From Sphingomonas yunnanensis (GTDB taxonomy: Bacteria; Pseudomonadota; Alphaproteobacteria; Sphingomonadales; Sphingomonadaceae), in NCBI RefSeq assembly GCF_019898765.1, contig NZ_JAIOKB010000005.1, positions 1 to 64,000 on the forward strand: a stretch of DNA of 64,000 nucleotides. The letters run 5' to 3'. Under the pieces are notes generated by a model. That model was not told the DNA's origin, did not search any database, and saw nothing but the letters and a program-made list of their open reading frames with translations. A program made the position numbers and the translations under genes. Each line of letters opens with the position of its first letter. Within the stretch, counting starts at the first letter, position 1. Shown piece after piece: positions 44,001 through 52,699 of this stretch.

Positions 44001-44113
44001 GATGGTCCTCGAAACGGCACACGGATGTGCGAGATCGGCGTATAATCTCAGATGCGTAGTTAACGATCAATCAACAAGGCCATGCAAGGCCTTGGAATGA
44101 CTTGTGAGACGTC

Positions 44114-44125
44114 ATCGTATACGAT
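44114..44125. promoter_or_regulatory. Operator candidate for the GntR regulator
   Basis: ATCGTATACGAT is a perfect 12-bp palindrome with a GTATAC centre, consistent with GTnnAC-centred sites of the FadR/FCD branch. It is 18 bp upstream of the flavoprotein start codon, where binding would block transcription or initiation. A second AT-rich patch, CGTATAATC, lies near 44038-44046 close to the regulator's own start. Confidence 0.55.
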
Positions 44126-44142
44126 AGAGCCCCAGGGGTGAA

Positions 44143-45384
44143 GTGGTGGATGACCCAGCGTTGCGCATCCTGATCGTCGGAGCGGGCGTCGTCGGGCGCA
44201 CGCTCGCGCTCGCCCTCGCGCGGCGAGGAGCCGCGGTGACGCTGCTCGACCAGCAGGCCGCCGCGCCCGCCGCCTCTTGGGGCAATGCCGGCCATATCGC
44301 CGTCGAGCAGGTCGAGCCGCTCGCCTCGGCCGCGACGCTGCGCGCCTTCCCGCGGCGGCTGTTCTGGCGCGGCGGGCCGCTCAGCCTTCCGCCGGCGCAG
44401 GCGCGCGACTGGCTGCCCTTCGCGCTGCGGCTGGCCTGGGCGTCGCGGCCGGTGCAGCACCGCCGCGGCCGCGACGCGCTGGGCGCGCTGCTCGCCGGGG
44501 CGCTGCCGGCGTGGCATCGGCTCGCCGGCGCGCTCGGCGACGCGACGCTGGTACGTGCCGACGGTCACCTCGTCGCCTGGGAGAGCGACGCGAGCGCGGC
44601 GCGGGGCCGCGCGGCGTGGCAGGCGGCAGATACCGGCACGGCGACCGTCCACGCCGCCGACACCGCGACGCTGGCGCGCGTACGCGGGCTCGCGCCGGCC
44701 GTGACCGACGCGATCCGCTTCGCTGGCAGCGCGCAGGTGAGCGATCTCGACCGGCTCGCCGCCGCGCTCGACGCCGCGCTCGACGCGGCCGGCGTGGCGC
44801 GCGCGACCGGCCAGGCGACGATCGAGCGCAGCGGCGACCGGGTCGCGGTGCCGGGCCATCCCGCCGACTTTGTGGTGGTTGCCGCCGGGGTCGGCGCGCG
44901 CGCGCTGATGGCTGCGGCGGGCGAGCGCGCGCCGCTGATCGCCGAGCGCGGCTATCACGTCCGCGCCGCCGGCCACCGTTGGCCCGCCGACCTGCCCCCG
45001 ATCGTGTTCGAGGACCGCTCGATCATCGCCACGCGTTACGCCGACCGTGTCCAGCTCGCCGGCTTCGTCGAGTTCGGGCGCGCCGACGCCCCGCCCGACG
45101 CGCGCAAGTGGCAGCGGCTCGAGGCGCATGCCGCCGCGCTCGGCCTGCCGCTCGCCGCGCCGTTCGAGCGCTGGATGGGTGCGCGCCCGACCTTGCCCGA
45201 CTACCTCCCCGCGATCGGCCGCTCGACCCGCGCCCCCAACCTGTTTTATTCCTTCGGCCACCAGCATCTCGGGCTGACGCTCGCGCCGGTCACCGCCGAG
45301 CTGCTGGCCGACACGATCGCGGGCGCGGCGCCGGCGATCGATCTCGCACCCTATGACCTCCGCCGTTTCGGGACGCTCGCATGA
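44143..45384 (+). CDS. FAD-dependent oxidoreductase (D-amino-acid dehydrogenase-like)
   Basis: 413 residues. FAD-binding GxGxxG near residue 13 (ILIVGAGVVGRTLALALARRG), and the DadA/GlyOx fold with WGNAGHIAVEQVEPLAS near residue 46 and the C-terminal YSFGHQHLGLTLAPVTAEL near residue 366. Oxidises a D-amino acid or a cyclic imino acid such as hydroxyproline, passing electrons to the respiratory chain or O2. It starts with GTG GTG; AGGGGTGAA upstream. The M24 peptidase gene overlaps its stop (ATGA). Regulated, by inference, by the adjacent GntR. Confidence 0.87.
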   Translation: MVDDPALRILIVGAGVVGRTLALALARRGAAVTLLDQQAAAPAASWGNAGHIAVEQVEPLASAATLRAFPRRLFWRGGPLSLPPAQARDWLPFALRLAWASRPVQHRRGRDALGALLAGALPAWHRLAGALGDATLVRADGHLVAWESDASAARGRAAWQAADTGTATVHAADTATLARVRGLAPAVTDAIRFAGSAQVSDLDRLAAALDAALDAAGVARATGQATIERSGDRVAVPGHPADFVVVAAGVGARALMAAAGERAPLIAERGYHVRAAGHRWPADLPPIVFEDRSIIATRYADRVQLAGFVEFGRADAPPDARKWQRLEAHAAALGLPLAAPFERWMGARPTLPDYLPAIGRSTRAPNLFYSFGHQHLGLTLAPVTAELLADTIAGAAPAIDLAPYDLRRFGTLA

Positions 45385-46559
45385 CCATCGGCACCTCCGA
45401 CCCCGCGACCGAGCTCGCCGCGATCCGCCCCGCGCCGCCGGTGCCGCCGATCGCCGCGGCCGAGCATCTCGCGCGGCTCGATCGCGCGCGCGCGCTGGCG
45501 AGTGCGCTCGGCGTCGAGGCGCTGCTGGTCGGCGCGGGTGCCAGCCTGCGCTATTTCACCGGGGTGAGCTGGGGCGCGACCGAGCGGATGGTGGCGCTGC
45601 TGCTGCCGGTCAGCGGCGACCCGCTGATGATCTGCCCGGCGTTCGAGCAGGGCTCGCTCACCGCCGAGCTCGCGATCCCCGCCGCGGTGGCGCTGTGGGA
45701 GGAGGACGAGGATCCGGTCGCTCTGGTGGCGGGCGCGCTCGCGCCGGGCGCGCGACTCGCGCTCGACCCGCTGCTGCCGTTCGGCTGGGGCGAGAAGGTG
45801 CGCGGCACCGGGCTGGCGGTGAGCGACGGCGCGGCGGTGATCGACCGCTGCCGCATGATCAAGTCGGCTGCCGAGCTCGCCTGCCTCGCCGCCGCCAAGG
45901 CGATGACGCTGGAAGTCCAGCGCCGCGCCGCCGCGATCCTTCGTCCCGGCATCGCCGCGAGCGAGGTGAAGCGCTTCATCGACGCGGCGCACCAGGCGAT
46001 CGGCGGTGGCGGCTCGTTCTTCTGCGCGGTGCAGTTCGGCGAGGCGACGGCCTATCCGCACGGCCTGCCCGGCGACCAGCTGCTCGAGGAGGATCAGCTG
46101 GTGCTGGTCGACACCGGCTGCCGCGTCCACGGCTACCATTCCGACATCACGCGCACCTACGCCTTCGGCCGCGTCGCGCCCGAGGTGCACGAGACCTTCG
46201 CCGTCGAGCGCGAGGCGCAGGCCGCGGCCTTCGCTGCGGTGCGGCCGGGGGTGACGTGCGAGGCGGTGGACGCCGCGGCGCGTGCGGTGCTGGAGCGCGC
46301 CGGGCTGGGACCGGGCTATCGCCTGCCAGGTCTGCCGCACCGGACCGGGCACGGTATCGGTCTGTCGATCCACGAGCCCGCCTATCTGGTGCGCGGCGAC
46401 CAGACGCCGCTGGAGCCGGGGATGTGCTTCTCCAACGAGCCGATGATCGTCGTGCCCGAGCGCTTCGGCGTGCGGCTGGAGGACCATTTCCGCGTCACCG
46501 CCGACGGCGCGGCCTGGTTCACGCCGCCGCAGGAGTCGCTCGAGCGGCCGTTCGGCTGA
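45381..46559 (+). CDS. M24-family peptidase (Xaa-Pro type)
   Basis: 392 residues, pita-bread fold metallopeptidase. The five metal ligands are Asp244 and Asp255 (LVLVDTGCRVHGYHSDITR), His324 (HRTGHGIGLSIHEP), Glu353 (SNEPMIV) and Glu367 (VRLEDHF). Such enzymes cleave Xaa-Pro or similar dipeptides; relatives include creatinase and ectoine hydrolase. Coupled to the flavoprotein by an ATGA overlap, it suggests a small pathway in which a peptide or amide is split and the released imino or D-amino acid is oxidised. Confidence 0.93.
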   Translation: MTIGTSDPATELAAIRPAPPVPPIAAAEHLARLDRARALASALGVEALLVGAGASLRYFTGVSWGATERMVALLLPVSGDPLMICPAFEQGSLTAELAIPAAVALWEEDEDPVALVAGALAPGARLALDPLLPFGWGEKVRGTGLAVSDGAAVIDRCRMIKSAAELACLAAAKAMTLEVQRRAAAILRPGIAASEVKRFIDAAHQAIGGGGSFFCAVQFGEATAYPHGLPGDQLLEEDQLVLVDTGCRVHGYHSDITRTYAFGRVAPEVHETFAVEREAQAAAFAAVRPGVTCEAVDAAARAVLERAGLGPGYRLPGLPHRTGHGIGLSIHEPAYLVRGDQTPLEPGMCFSNEPMIVVPERFGVRLEDHFRVTADGAAWFTPPQESLERPFG

Positions 46560-46711
46560 GGCGGGGCCGCCCGCAGTCGAGGCGGCCGCCGGCGCAGCCT
46601 TTCCTCAGCGCGAGCGGAGCAAGTGTTTCACGTCGGCCCGCGCGCGTCCCGGACTGCATCGACTCTCAGCTTTGTCTCCCAAGGAAGGCTTCCGCTGCGA
46701 GATACTTCTTC

Positions 46712-46805
46712 GTCATCCCGGACTTGGTCTGGGATCCACCCTGCCGCGCATCCCGAAGGCGTCGATCCCGCGGACGGGTGGATCCCGGAACAAGTCCGGG
46801 ATGAC
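46712..46805. repeat. Intergenic repeat, family B, second copy
   Basis: 94 bp bounded by GTCATCCCGG and CCGGGATGAC, with GACTTGGTCTGGGATCC and GGATCCCGGAACAAGTCC inside. It lies in the 328-bp gap (46560-46887) between the M24 gene and a convergent hypothetical gene; nothing else is seen there. Confidence 0.75.
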
Positions 46806-46887
46806 GGAAGGATAGGAGTATTCCGGAGGTCGCAGCGGCATCCGTGCAGGCGAGGGTCGTCAGCGCGTCGCCTGCATATCGATTTTG

Positions 46888-47304
46888 CTAGATCAGGTCC
46901 TCCACGCGCGGTATGATGGTGCGCTCCACCGCCTCGTAGTAGATCTCGATCGTGTCCTCGCCCGGGTCGCGGAGCCGTGCGCGGACCTTCTCCACCGGGG
47001 AGACGGTGATCGCGCCGAGGTCGAGCGCCGGCGCGAACCCCGGCCGGCCGCCGCCGAACAGGCTCAGGAATCCGCGCTTGGCCGGCGCCGCTGGCGTGTC
47101 GCGCCAGCGCCCGCCGAGCTGCCGGCGGATCACCTCGCCGACGTAGCAGCCGGCCTCGGTCGCGACGACCGCCCCCTTGCCTCTCGCCCGCCGCCGCGCG
47201 TCGAGCAGGCGATCGACCGCCGCCAGGCTGTCGGCCGAGTAATCGAGCGGCTCGCCCCGGTGCGCCGCCGCGAACCGTTCCGCCAGCCGCGCTACGTCCC
47301 CCAT
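46888..47304 (-). CDS. Hypothetical protein (DUF3806-like features)
   Basis: About 138 residues, soluble, alpha/beta. The central GAVVATEAGCYVGEVIRRQLGG and the end DTIEIYYEAVERTIIPRVEDL are the strongest conserved-looking stretches; the first resembles DUF3806-type proteins. Three start codons are close together (47340, 47310, 47304); AGGG eight bases before 47304 supports that one. It lies 70 bp after the endonuclease gene on the same strand and could be cotranscribed with it. Confidence 0.65.
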   Translation of the reverse strand: MGDVARLAERFAAAHRGEPLDYSADSLAAVDRLLDARRRARGKGAVVATEAGCYVGEVIRRQLGGRWRDTPAAPAKRGFLSLFGGGRPGFAPALDLGAITVSPVEKVRARLRDPGEDTIEIYYEAVERTIIPRVEDLI

Positions 47305-47374
47305 CGTCATCACCCTGTCCCTCGTGGCACCAGCGCTCATTATAGGCGCGGCGCACGCGAGGTCGGGCCGCGCG

Positions 47375-48298
47375 TCACACCAGCACGTCGGCGGCGACGC
47401 GGATCACGCGCTCGACCCGCGCGCCGGTCGCCGCCTCCTCGTTGGAGAAGCCGTCGCGCAGTGCGAGCGCGCCGAAGTCGAGCCCGGTGGCGCGCTCCAC
47501 CGCGGCGACCGAGCGCTGATAGGTCTTGTACGGCCCGAAGATCAGCTCGACGCGGCCGAGGTCGACGTCATGGTCGATCATATAGGCGGTCGCGGAGGGC
47601 GTGCCGTCGTCGTGGACGAAGGCGATCACCTTCCAATAGGCCAGTGGGATGGCGACGCCGCGGTAGACGGGGTCGTCGGCGCGGAACACCGGACCGGTGA
47701 AGACGCTGGCGCGCTCGCGCTGGCGCCGCGTGTTGCCCAGCACCAGGTCCTCCAGCCCGAGCCAGGTCTGCTGGTTGTAGGCGGAGAGCTGCGGCGCGCA
47801 ATTGGTGAAGTGGAAGGTGTCTCGATTGGCCGTGGCGGCGTCGGCGCCCCAGTTTGGGTCCTCGCGCCGCACCAGATGACCGCGGTCGAAGTCGTTGTCG
47901 GCGTACAGCTCCTCGCCGACCTGCGCGTCGGCGGGGAGGCGGCCGTCCAGCGCCCAGGGATCGCCGCCGCGCGGCACCGACACGCTCTGCGCGCCGTCGA
48001 GGTTGGCCGCGGTGAACAGCGCGAGGCGACGGCTGGCGGAGAGGACGAGCGAGAAATGCGTATAGTCGAGCCGCCCGTCGTCGCGCCCCGGCACCGCGCG
48101 CACGTCGCTGCGCACCCCGGCGGTGGAGGGCAGTGCCACCGCGAAGTCGGGGAGATGCGCGGGGTCGTAGCCGGCGCGGCCGGCGAAGTCGCTCGCCGGC
48201 GTGGTCCGCGCCAGTGCCGGAGCGAGGGTCGGTGCGACCGGCGCGGCCACGAGCGGGCGCAGGTCGTGCAGGCGGGGGCGGTAGGACGAGATCGGCAC
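47375..48298 (-). CDS. DNA/RNA non-specific endonuclease (NUC1 family)
   Basis: 307 residues from GTG 48298 (AGGAG nine bases upstream). The beta-beta-alpha-Me active site is clear: DRGH at 138-141 (His141 is the general base) and the Mg2+-binding Asn166 in TFHFTNCAPQ. Around it are DYTHFSLVLSASRRLALFTAAN and AYWKVIAFVHDDG. The N-terminus is Pro/Ala-rich with no hydrophobic signal, so it does not look Sec-secreted. The open frame upstream runs into a palindromic repeat and is not coding. Confidence 0.88.
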   Translation of the reverse strand: MPISSYRPRLHDLRPLVAAPVAPTLAPALARTTPASDFAGRAGYDPAHLPDFAVALPSTAGVRSDVRAVPGRDDGRLDYTHFSLVLSASRRLALFTAANLDGAQSVSVPRGGDPWALDGRLPADAQVGEELYADNDFDRGHLVRREDPNWGADAATANRDTFHFTNCAPQLSAYNQQTWLGLEDLVLGNTRRQRERASVFTGPVFRADDPVYRGVAIPLAYWKVIAFVHDDGTPSATAYMIDHDVDLGRVELIFGPYKTYQRSVAAVERATGLDFGALALRDGFSNEEAATGARVERVIRVAADVLV

Positions 48299-48378
48299 AA
48301 TCGGTCTCCTGCGCTGAGCGGCGGACCGACCCGGTATAGCGATTTGCGTGACGGCGCCGCGACGATGCGAAGAGCTGA

Positions 48379-48517
48379 GATCCTCCCCGGAAGGGGGAGG
48401 GGGACCGCGCCGCGCAGCGGCGTGGTGGAGGGGCTCTCCACCAACGCTTCGGCGTATCCGCGAAAACTCCCCTTCCACCAGCCTGCGGCTGGACCCCTCC
48501 CGGTGCCGGGGAGGATC
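48379..48517. repeat. Palindromic intergenic repeat, copy A6
   Basis: GATCCTCCCCGGAAGGGGGA at the left and CCCTCCCGGTGCCGGGGAGGATC at the right, 139 bp, between the TonB receptor stop and the endonuclease start (229-bp gap). The inner part contains GGTGGAGGGG/CCCCTTCCACC. Confidence 0.8.
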
Positions 48518-48527
48518 GATCACAGCG

Positions 48528-51467
48528 TCAGAACTCCGCGGACAGTCCCGCGAAGAAGCTCCGCCCCGCGACGTCGTACACGCCGGGATAGATGTTGCCG
48601 TTGCCGAACGCCGACAGCAGCCCCTGGACGATCGCGGGCGGATCGCGGTCGAGCAGGTTGTTCACGCCGAGACGCAGGCTCACGCCCTCGCGCACGGTAG
48701 CGGTGAAGGCGAGGTCGAAGTAATTGTACGTGCCGATGCGCGAGTTGAGCGTGTAGGCGTCGCCCGCCAGGAACGGGTCGGCGGTGTTGCTGCTCAGCCG
48801 CGTGGCGCCGATGTAGCGCCAGTTGAGCGACACCGCGCCTTTGTCGTCGGGGGTGGTCCAGGTCAGCCGCGCCTGGTGGCGCCACTCGGGGCTGGGCTGG
48901 CCGCAGGTCGGGCCGAACAGCCCCTTGCAGTCGTAGGAGCCGAGCCCCGGCAGCGGCTCGGTGACCAACTCGTTGAGCCAGGTCCCGACCAGCGACAGGT
49001 CGACGCGGCCGAGCCCGCCCACCGGCACCGCGGCGTTGAGCCCGAGGTCGATGCCCGAGGTCTGGAGCGAGCCGGTGTTCTGCGTGGTCGACACGACATA
49101 GCCGTTCTCGCCGAACAGCGCGCCGTTGCGCGGGTCGCGCTTGAACAGCGAGCAGAAGAACGGATCGCCGGTGGCGACGCACTGGCTGATCGTCAGCGAG
49201 GTCGGGATCGAGGCGATGTAGTCGCGCACCTTGATGTTGAAATAGTCGACCGACAGCGACACGCCGCGCAGGAACGAGGGCGAGAGCACCACGCCCGCGG
49301 TATAGGTGTCCGCCTCCTCGGGGCGCAGCGCGGGGTTGCCGCCGCCCAGCGCCGAGCAGACGTCGGTCGGGCAGGCGATGATGCGGCCATATTGCGCGGC
49401 GGTGACGCCGGTGAGCGCGCAGCGCTCGGCGCTGGCGAGCGGGGTCGCGCCCGAGCACGGGTCCTGCGCCGAGACGTTGCCGATCTGCTGGCCCGCGAAC
49501 AGCTCGCTGATATTGGGTGCGCGGATCGCGCGATTGTAGCTGCCGCGCAGGCGAAGCGCGCGGATCGGCGCCCAGGAGACCTCGCCCTTGTAGGTCGACA
49601 CGCCCTTCGACAGGTTGCTGTAGTCGGAGTAGCGATAGCCGCCGGTGATCGACAGTTCCTCGGCGAAGGGGCGGTTCTCCGCGATCGGCAGTCGCACCTC
49701 GGAGAAGAACTCGGTGACGTGGAACTGGCCGAACGACTCGGTGGTGCCCTTCTGCTGCGACAGCGCGTCGGCGGTGAAGCGCAATTTCTCGCGGCGATGC
49801 TCGACGCCGAGCACCACGCCCAGCCCCTGGTCCGCCCAGGGCAGCTTGACGCCGTAGCTGGTGAGATCGGCGTTGATCGAGCCGCTGTACACCTGCTCCT
49901 CGTCGAGCCCGCGCGTCGACGACGGCTGATAGATGTAGCCGAAGGCGGAATCCGCGATGCCGTTGTAGCGGAACACGTCGAGCGGCACGCAGTCCGGATC
50001 GCTGCCGTTCACCACCGAGGTGCAGGTCGGCGTGCCGTTGACCGAGACGACCTGGAGCCCGCGGTTCGCGCGCGCCGAGTCGATGTCGTTCATGTAGGTC
50101 TCGCGGAACAAGGCGCGCGAGTAGAGCCCGCTGACGTCATAGCCGATGCCGCGCGCGATCTCGCCGCGCAGCCCCGCGGTGGCGCGATAGTCGATGCGGC
50201 GCAGGTCGTCGCGGCGCGGCCGCGCGTTGCCCGCGACCGGGCGATAGCCGATGAACAGGTCCTGCGTCGCGCCGCTGCCGTAGGCGCTGCCGCACAAGAG
50301 CTGACCCTGCTGCTGGCCGAGTAGCGGGTTGTCGCAGTTGATCGTGTAGGTCGTTCCCTGGAACAGCGCCGACGGCGCCACCTGCGAGAAGGTATGGTCG
50401 TCCATGAACATCGCGCTGCCGTACAGCTCGGCGGCGGGGTCGAACTCATATCTGGCGAAGCCGCCAGCGGTGTAACGCACGTCGGAGCGCTGGAAGTAAT
50501 TGAGTGGCGCGGTGTTGTAGCGGAAGCTCGAGTTATACGGCACCCAGGTCTTCTGCCCGTCGCGGGTGTTGTTATAGGCGGTGCCGGCGTTGGGGCCGGT
50601 GAGCGGCTGGAACAGGCCGTACATGTTGTTGCTCGACCCGCCGCAGGCGTAAGCGCTGTTGTTGTCGGTCGGGTCGAGCGCGCAGGCGGAGACGTCGCGG
50701 TTGGCCTGGATGATCGGCTTGACGTCACGATAGCCGAAGTAAGCGGTGATGTTGCCGCGGTCCCCCAGGTTCTTGCCGACCGCGAGGTTGGCGTCGAGCC
50801 GCTGGCCGTCGACCGGCGAGTTGGGCGCGTTGGCATAGCCGTTGCGGCGCACGAGGTCGCGCAGGCCGCTGTTGTCATTGTGGTGCGCGGCGAAGCCGTA
50901 CTGGACGTCGCCGCGGACGCCGTCGAGGTCGTCGCGCAGGATGAAGTTGACCACGCCCGAGATCGCGTCCGACCCGTATACCGCCGAGGCGCCGCCGGTG
51001 ACGACGTCGATCCGCTGCACCATGAAGCCGGGAATGAAGTTGACGTCGTTGGCCTGCACCGGCAGCAGCCGCTGGCCGTTGACCAGGATCAGGTTCCGGT
51101 TGTCGCCGAGGTTGCGCAGGTTGATCCGCGCGGTGCCGTCCGATCCGTTGGAGACATTCTCGTTCGCCGCCGCGGTGACCTGGGGCAGGCGGTTGATCAC
51201 GTTCTCGATGTTGGTCGCGCCCTGGAGTCGGATCTCGGCGGCGCTGACGTCGGTGATCGGGCTGTTGCTCTGGAGTCCGGGCTGGCGGAGCCGAGTCCCC
51301 GTGACGGTGACCTCGCCGCCGGCGGGCTCCGGGTCGGCCGGGGCGGGCGCGGTGGTGATGGAGGGCTCGCCCGCGGGTGGCTGCGCCTGCGGGGCCTGGG
51401 CGTGCGCGGCGCCGGCGAGGGCGAGTGCGACAGGCGCGGTGGAGCGCAGCAGACGGTGAGCGAGCAT
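48528..51467 (-). CDS. TonB-dependent receptor
   Basis: 979 residues. The signal peptide MLAHRLLRSTAPVALALAG is cleaved near AHA-Q; the linker is Pro/Ala-rich and followed by TonB-box-like GEVTVTGTRLRQPG. The plug domain has NIENVINRLPQVTAAANENVSNG, LRNLGDNRNLILVNGQRLLP and DVVTGGASAVYGSDAISGVVN in separate stretches. The barrel ends SRRFFAGLSAEF-like with a C-terminal Phe. Receptors of this plug type import oligosaccharides, peptides or siderophores; the substrate is unknown. Confidence 0.93.
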   Translation of the reverse strand: MLAHRLLRSTAPVALALAGAAHAQAPQAQPPAGEPSITTAPAPADPEPAGGEVTVTGTRLRQPGLQSNSPITDVSAAEIRLQGATNIENVINRLPQVTAAANENVSNGSDGTARINLRNLGDNRNLILVNGQRLLPVQANDVNFIPGFMVQRIDVVTGGASAVYGSDAISGVVNFILRDDLDGVRGDVQYGFAAHHNDNSGLRDLVRRNGYANAPNSPVDGQRLDANLAVGKNLGDRGNITAYFGYRDVKPIIQANRDVSACALDPTDNNSAYACGGSSNNMYGLFQPLTGPNAGTAYNNTRDGQKTWVPYNSSFRYNTAPLNYFQRSDVRYTAGGFARYEFDPAAELYGSAMFMDDHTFSQVAPSALFQGTTYTINCDNPLLGQQQGQLLCGSAYGSGATQDLFIGYRPVAGNARPRRDDLRRIDYRATAGLRGEIARGIGYDVSGLYSRALFRETYMNDIDSARANRGLQVVSVNGTPTCTSVVNGSDPDCVPLDVFRYNGIADSAFGYIYQPSSTRGLDEEQVYSGSINADLTSYGVKLPWADQGLGVVLGVEHRREKLRFTADALSQQKGTTESFGQFHVTEFFSEVRLPIAENRPFAEELSITGGYRYSDYSNLSKGVSTYKGEVSWAPIRALRLRGSYNRAIRAPNISELFAGQQIGNVSAQDPCSGATPLASAERCALTGVTAAQYGRIIACPTDVCSALGGGNPALRPEEADTYTAGVVLSPSFLRGVSLSVDYFNIKVRDYIASIPTSLTISQCVATGDPFFCSLFKRDPRNGALFGENGYVVSTTQNTGSLQTSGIDLGLNAAVPVGGLGRVDLSLVGTWLNELVTEPLPGLGSYDCKGLFGPTCGQPSPEWRHQARLTWTTPDDKGAVSLNWRYIGATRLSSNTADPFLAGDAYTLNSRIGTYNYFDLAFTATVREGVSLRLGVNNLLDRDPPAIVQGLLSAFGNGNIYPGVYDVAGRSFFAGLSAEF

Positions 51468-51552
51468 CGGCGAGGTCCCCTATTTCCCTGCCGCGACCGT
51501 GTCGTATACTGTTTCACATTGCAAATATGTTATACAAAGATGTCGCTCAGAG

Positions 51553-51586
51553 TGCGCAGGCAGGCGCGAGCGGGCCTGCCTGCGCA
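51553..51586. terminator. Hairpin between alpha/beta hydrolase and TonB receptor
   Basis: TGCGCAGGCAGG pairs perfectly with CCTGCCTGCGCA around a 10-nt loop, 54 bp after the hydrolase stop. AT-rich DNA (about 51505-51545, with TATAC boxes) between it and the receptor start is likely the receptor promoter. Confidence 0.5.
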
Positions 51587-51639
51587 TCTTTGATGCGTCG
51601 AAAGCCATGTCGCTCAGTCCAGGAGCGGACCGCCGGCGC

Positions 51640-52476
51640 TCATCCCCGCACGAACGCGAGCAGGTCGGCGTTGAGCACCTCGTGGTTCACGGTCAGCATG
51701 CCGTGCGAGTAGCCCGGATAGATCTTGAGCGTGGCGTGGGGGACCAGCTCGGCCGAGAGCACGCCGGCGTTCTGGTAGGGGACGATCTGGTCGTCGTCGC
51801 CGTGCAGCACCAGGGTCGGCACCGTGATCGCGCGCAGGTCGTCGGTCTGGTCGGTCTCCGAGAAGGCCTTGATGCCCTCATAGTGTGCCTGCGCGCTGCC
51901 CATCATCCCCTGGCGCCACCAATTGTCGACCACCGCGGGCCTGGCCTCGGCGCCGTCGCGGTTGAAGCCGTAGAAGGGGCCGGCGGGCAGGTCGCGGTAG
52001 AAGGAGGCGCGGTCGGCGGCGAGCGCGGCGCGCAACCCGTCGAACACCGCGATCGGCAACCCGCCGGGATAAAGCTCGGTCTTGACCATGATCGGGGGCA
52101 CCGCGCTGACCAGCACCGCCTTGGCGACGCGGCCCTGCGGCAGGCCGTGGCGCGCGACATAGGCGGCGACCTCGCCGCCCCCGGTCGAGTGGCCGATATG
52201 GATCGCGTTCCGCAGGTCGAGGTGCTCGGCGACCGCGGCGGCGTCGGCGGCATAGGTGGCCATGTCATGGCCGTGATCGACCTGCGCCGAGCGGCCGTGT
52301 CCGCGGCGGTCATGCGCGATCACGCGATAGCCCCGCGCCAGGAAGAACAGCATCTGATTGTCCCAGTCGTCCGACGACAGCGGCCAGCCGTGGTGGAACA
52401 TGATCGACTGCGCGTCCCTGGCACCCCAGTCCTTGAAGAAGATCTCGGTACCGTCCTGCGTGGTGATCGTCGGCAT
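51640..52476 (-). CDS. Alpha/beta hydrolase, haloperoxidase/arylesterase type
   Basis: 278 residues. Nucleophile Ser97 in HIGHSTGGGEVA, the acid Asp in LVLHGDDDQIVPY, and His in YPGYSHGML near residue 260. The N-terminus MPTITTQDGTEIFFKDWG and HHGWPLSSDDWDNQMLFF are typical of non-heme chloroperoxidases and aryl esterases, whose real substrates are esters or peracids. No signal peptide. Upstream 223 bp is shared with a divergent aldo/keto reductase. Confidence 0.92.
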   Translation of the reverse strand: MPTITTQDGTEIFFKDWGARDAQSIMFHHGWPLSSDDWDNQMLFFLARGYRVIAHDRRGHGRSAQVDHGHDMATYAADAAAVAEHLDLRNAIHIGHSTGGGEVAAYVARHGLPQGRVAKAVLVSAVPPIMVKTELYPGGLPIAVFDGLRAALAADRASFYRDLPAGPFYGFNRDGAEARPAVVDNWWRQGMMGSAQAHYEGIKAFSETDQTDDLRAITVPTLVLHGDDDQIVPYQNAGVLSAELVPHATLKIYPGYSHGMLTVNHEVLNADLLAFVRG

Positions 52477-52575
52477 GGCTCGCTCCCTGTCTCGTGACTG
52501 TCGCCGGAAGGCGTCCGGCGATCAGAGAGTTACGCCAGCGAATCGAGTCGAGGGAGCGCGATAAGGTCGCGCTAT

Positions 52576-52596
52576 CCGTTCGAGAAAATCGAACGG
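52576..52596. promoter_or_regulatory. Perfect dyad between divergent genes
   Basis: CCGTTCGA-GAAAA-TCGAACGG, 8-bp arms with a 5-nt centre, in the 223-bp space (52477-52699) shared by the alpha/beta hydrolase and the aldo/keto reductase. It could be an operator for a regulator of both, or only an RNA hairpin. No other feature is seen there. Confidence 0.35.
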
Positions 52597-52699
52597 GCGC
52601 GCGCCGCGGACGATCGGGCAAGCCTAGCGGACGAAGCGGTTACCGTCGTCGCGCCGGCCGCGCCATTTACGCCGCGGCATCGAACCGGAGGCACGATCC

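Noticed and set aside
44038..44046. Second GntR operator near CGTATAATC
   Set aside because: Only a half match to the palindrome; more likely part of the regulator's own promoter.
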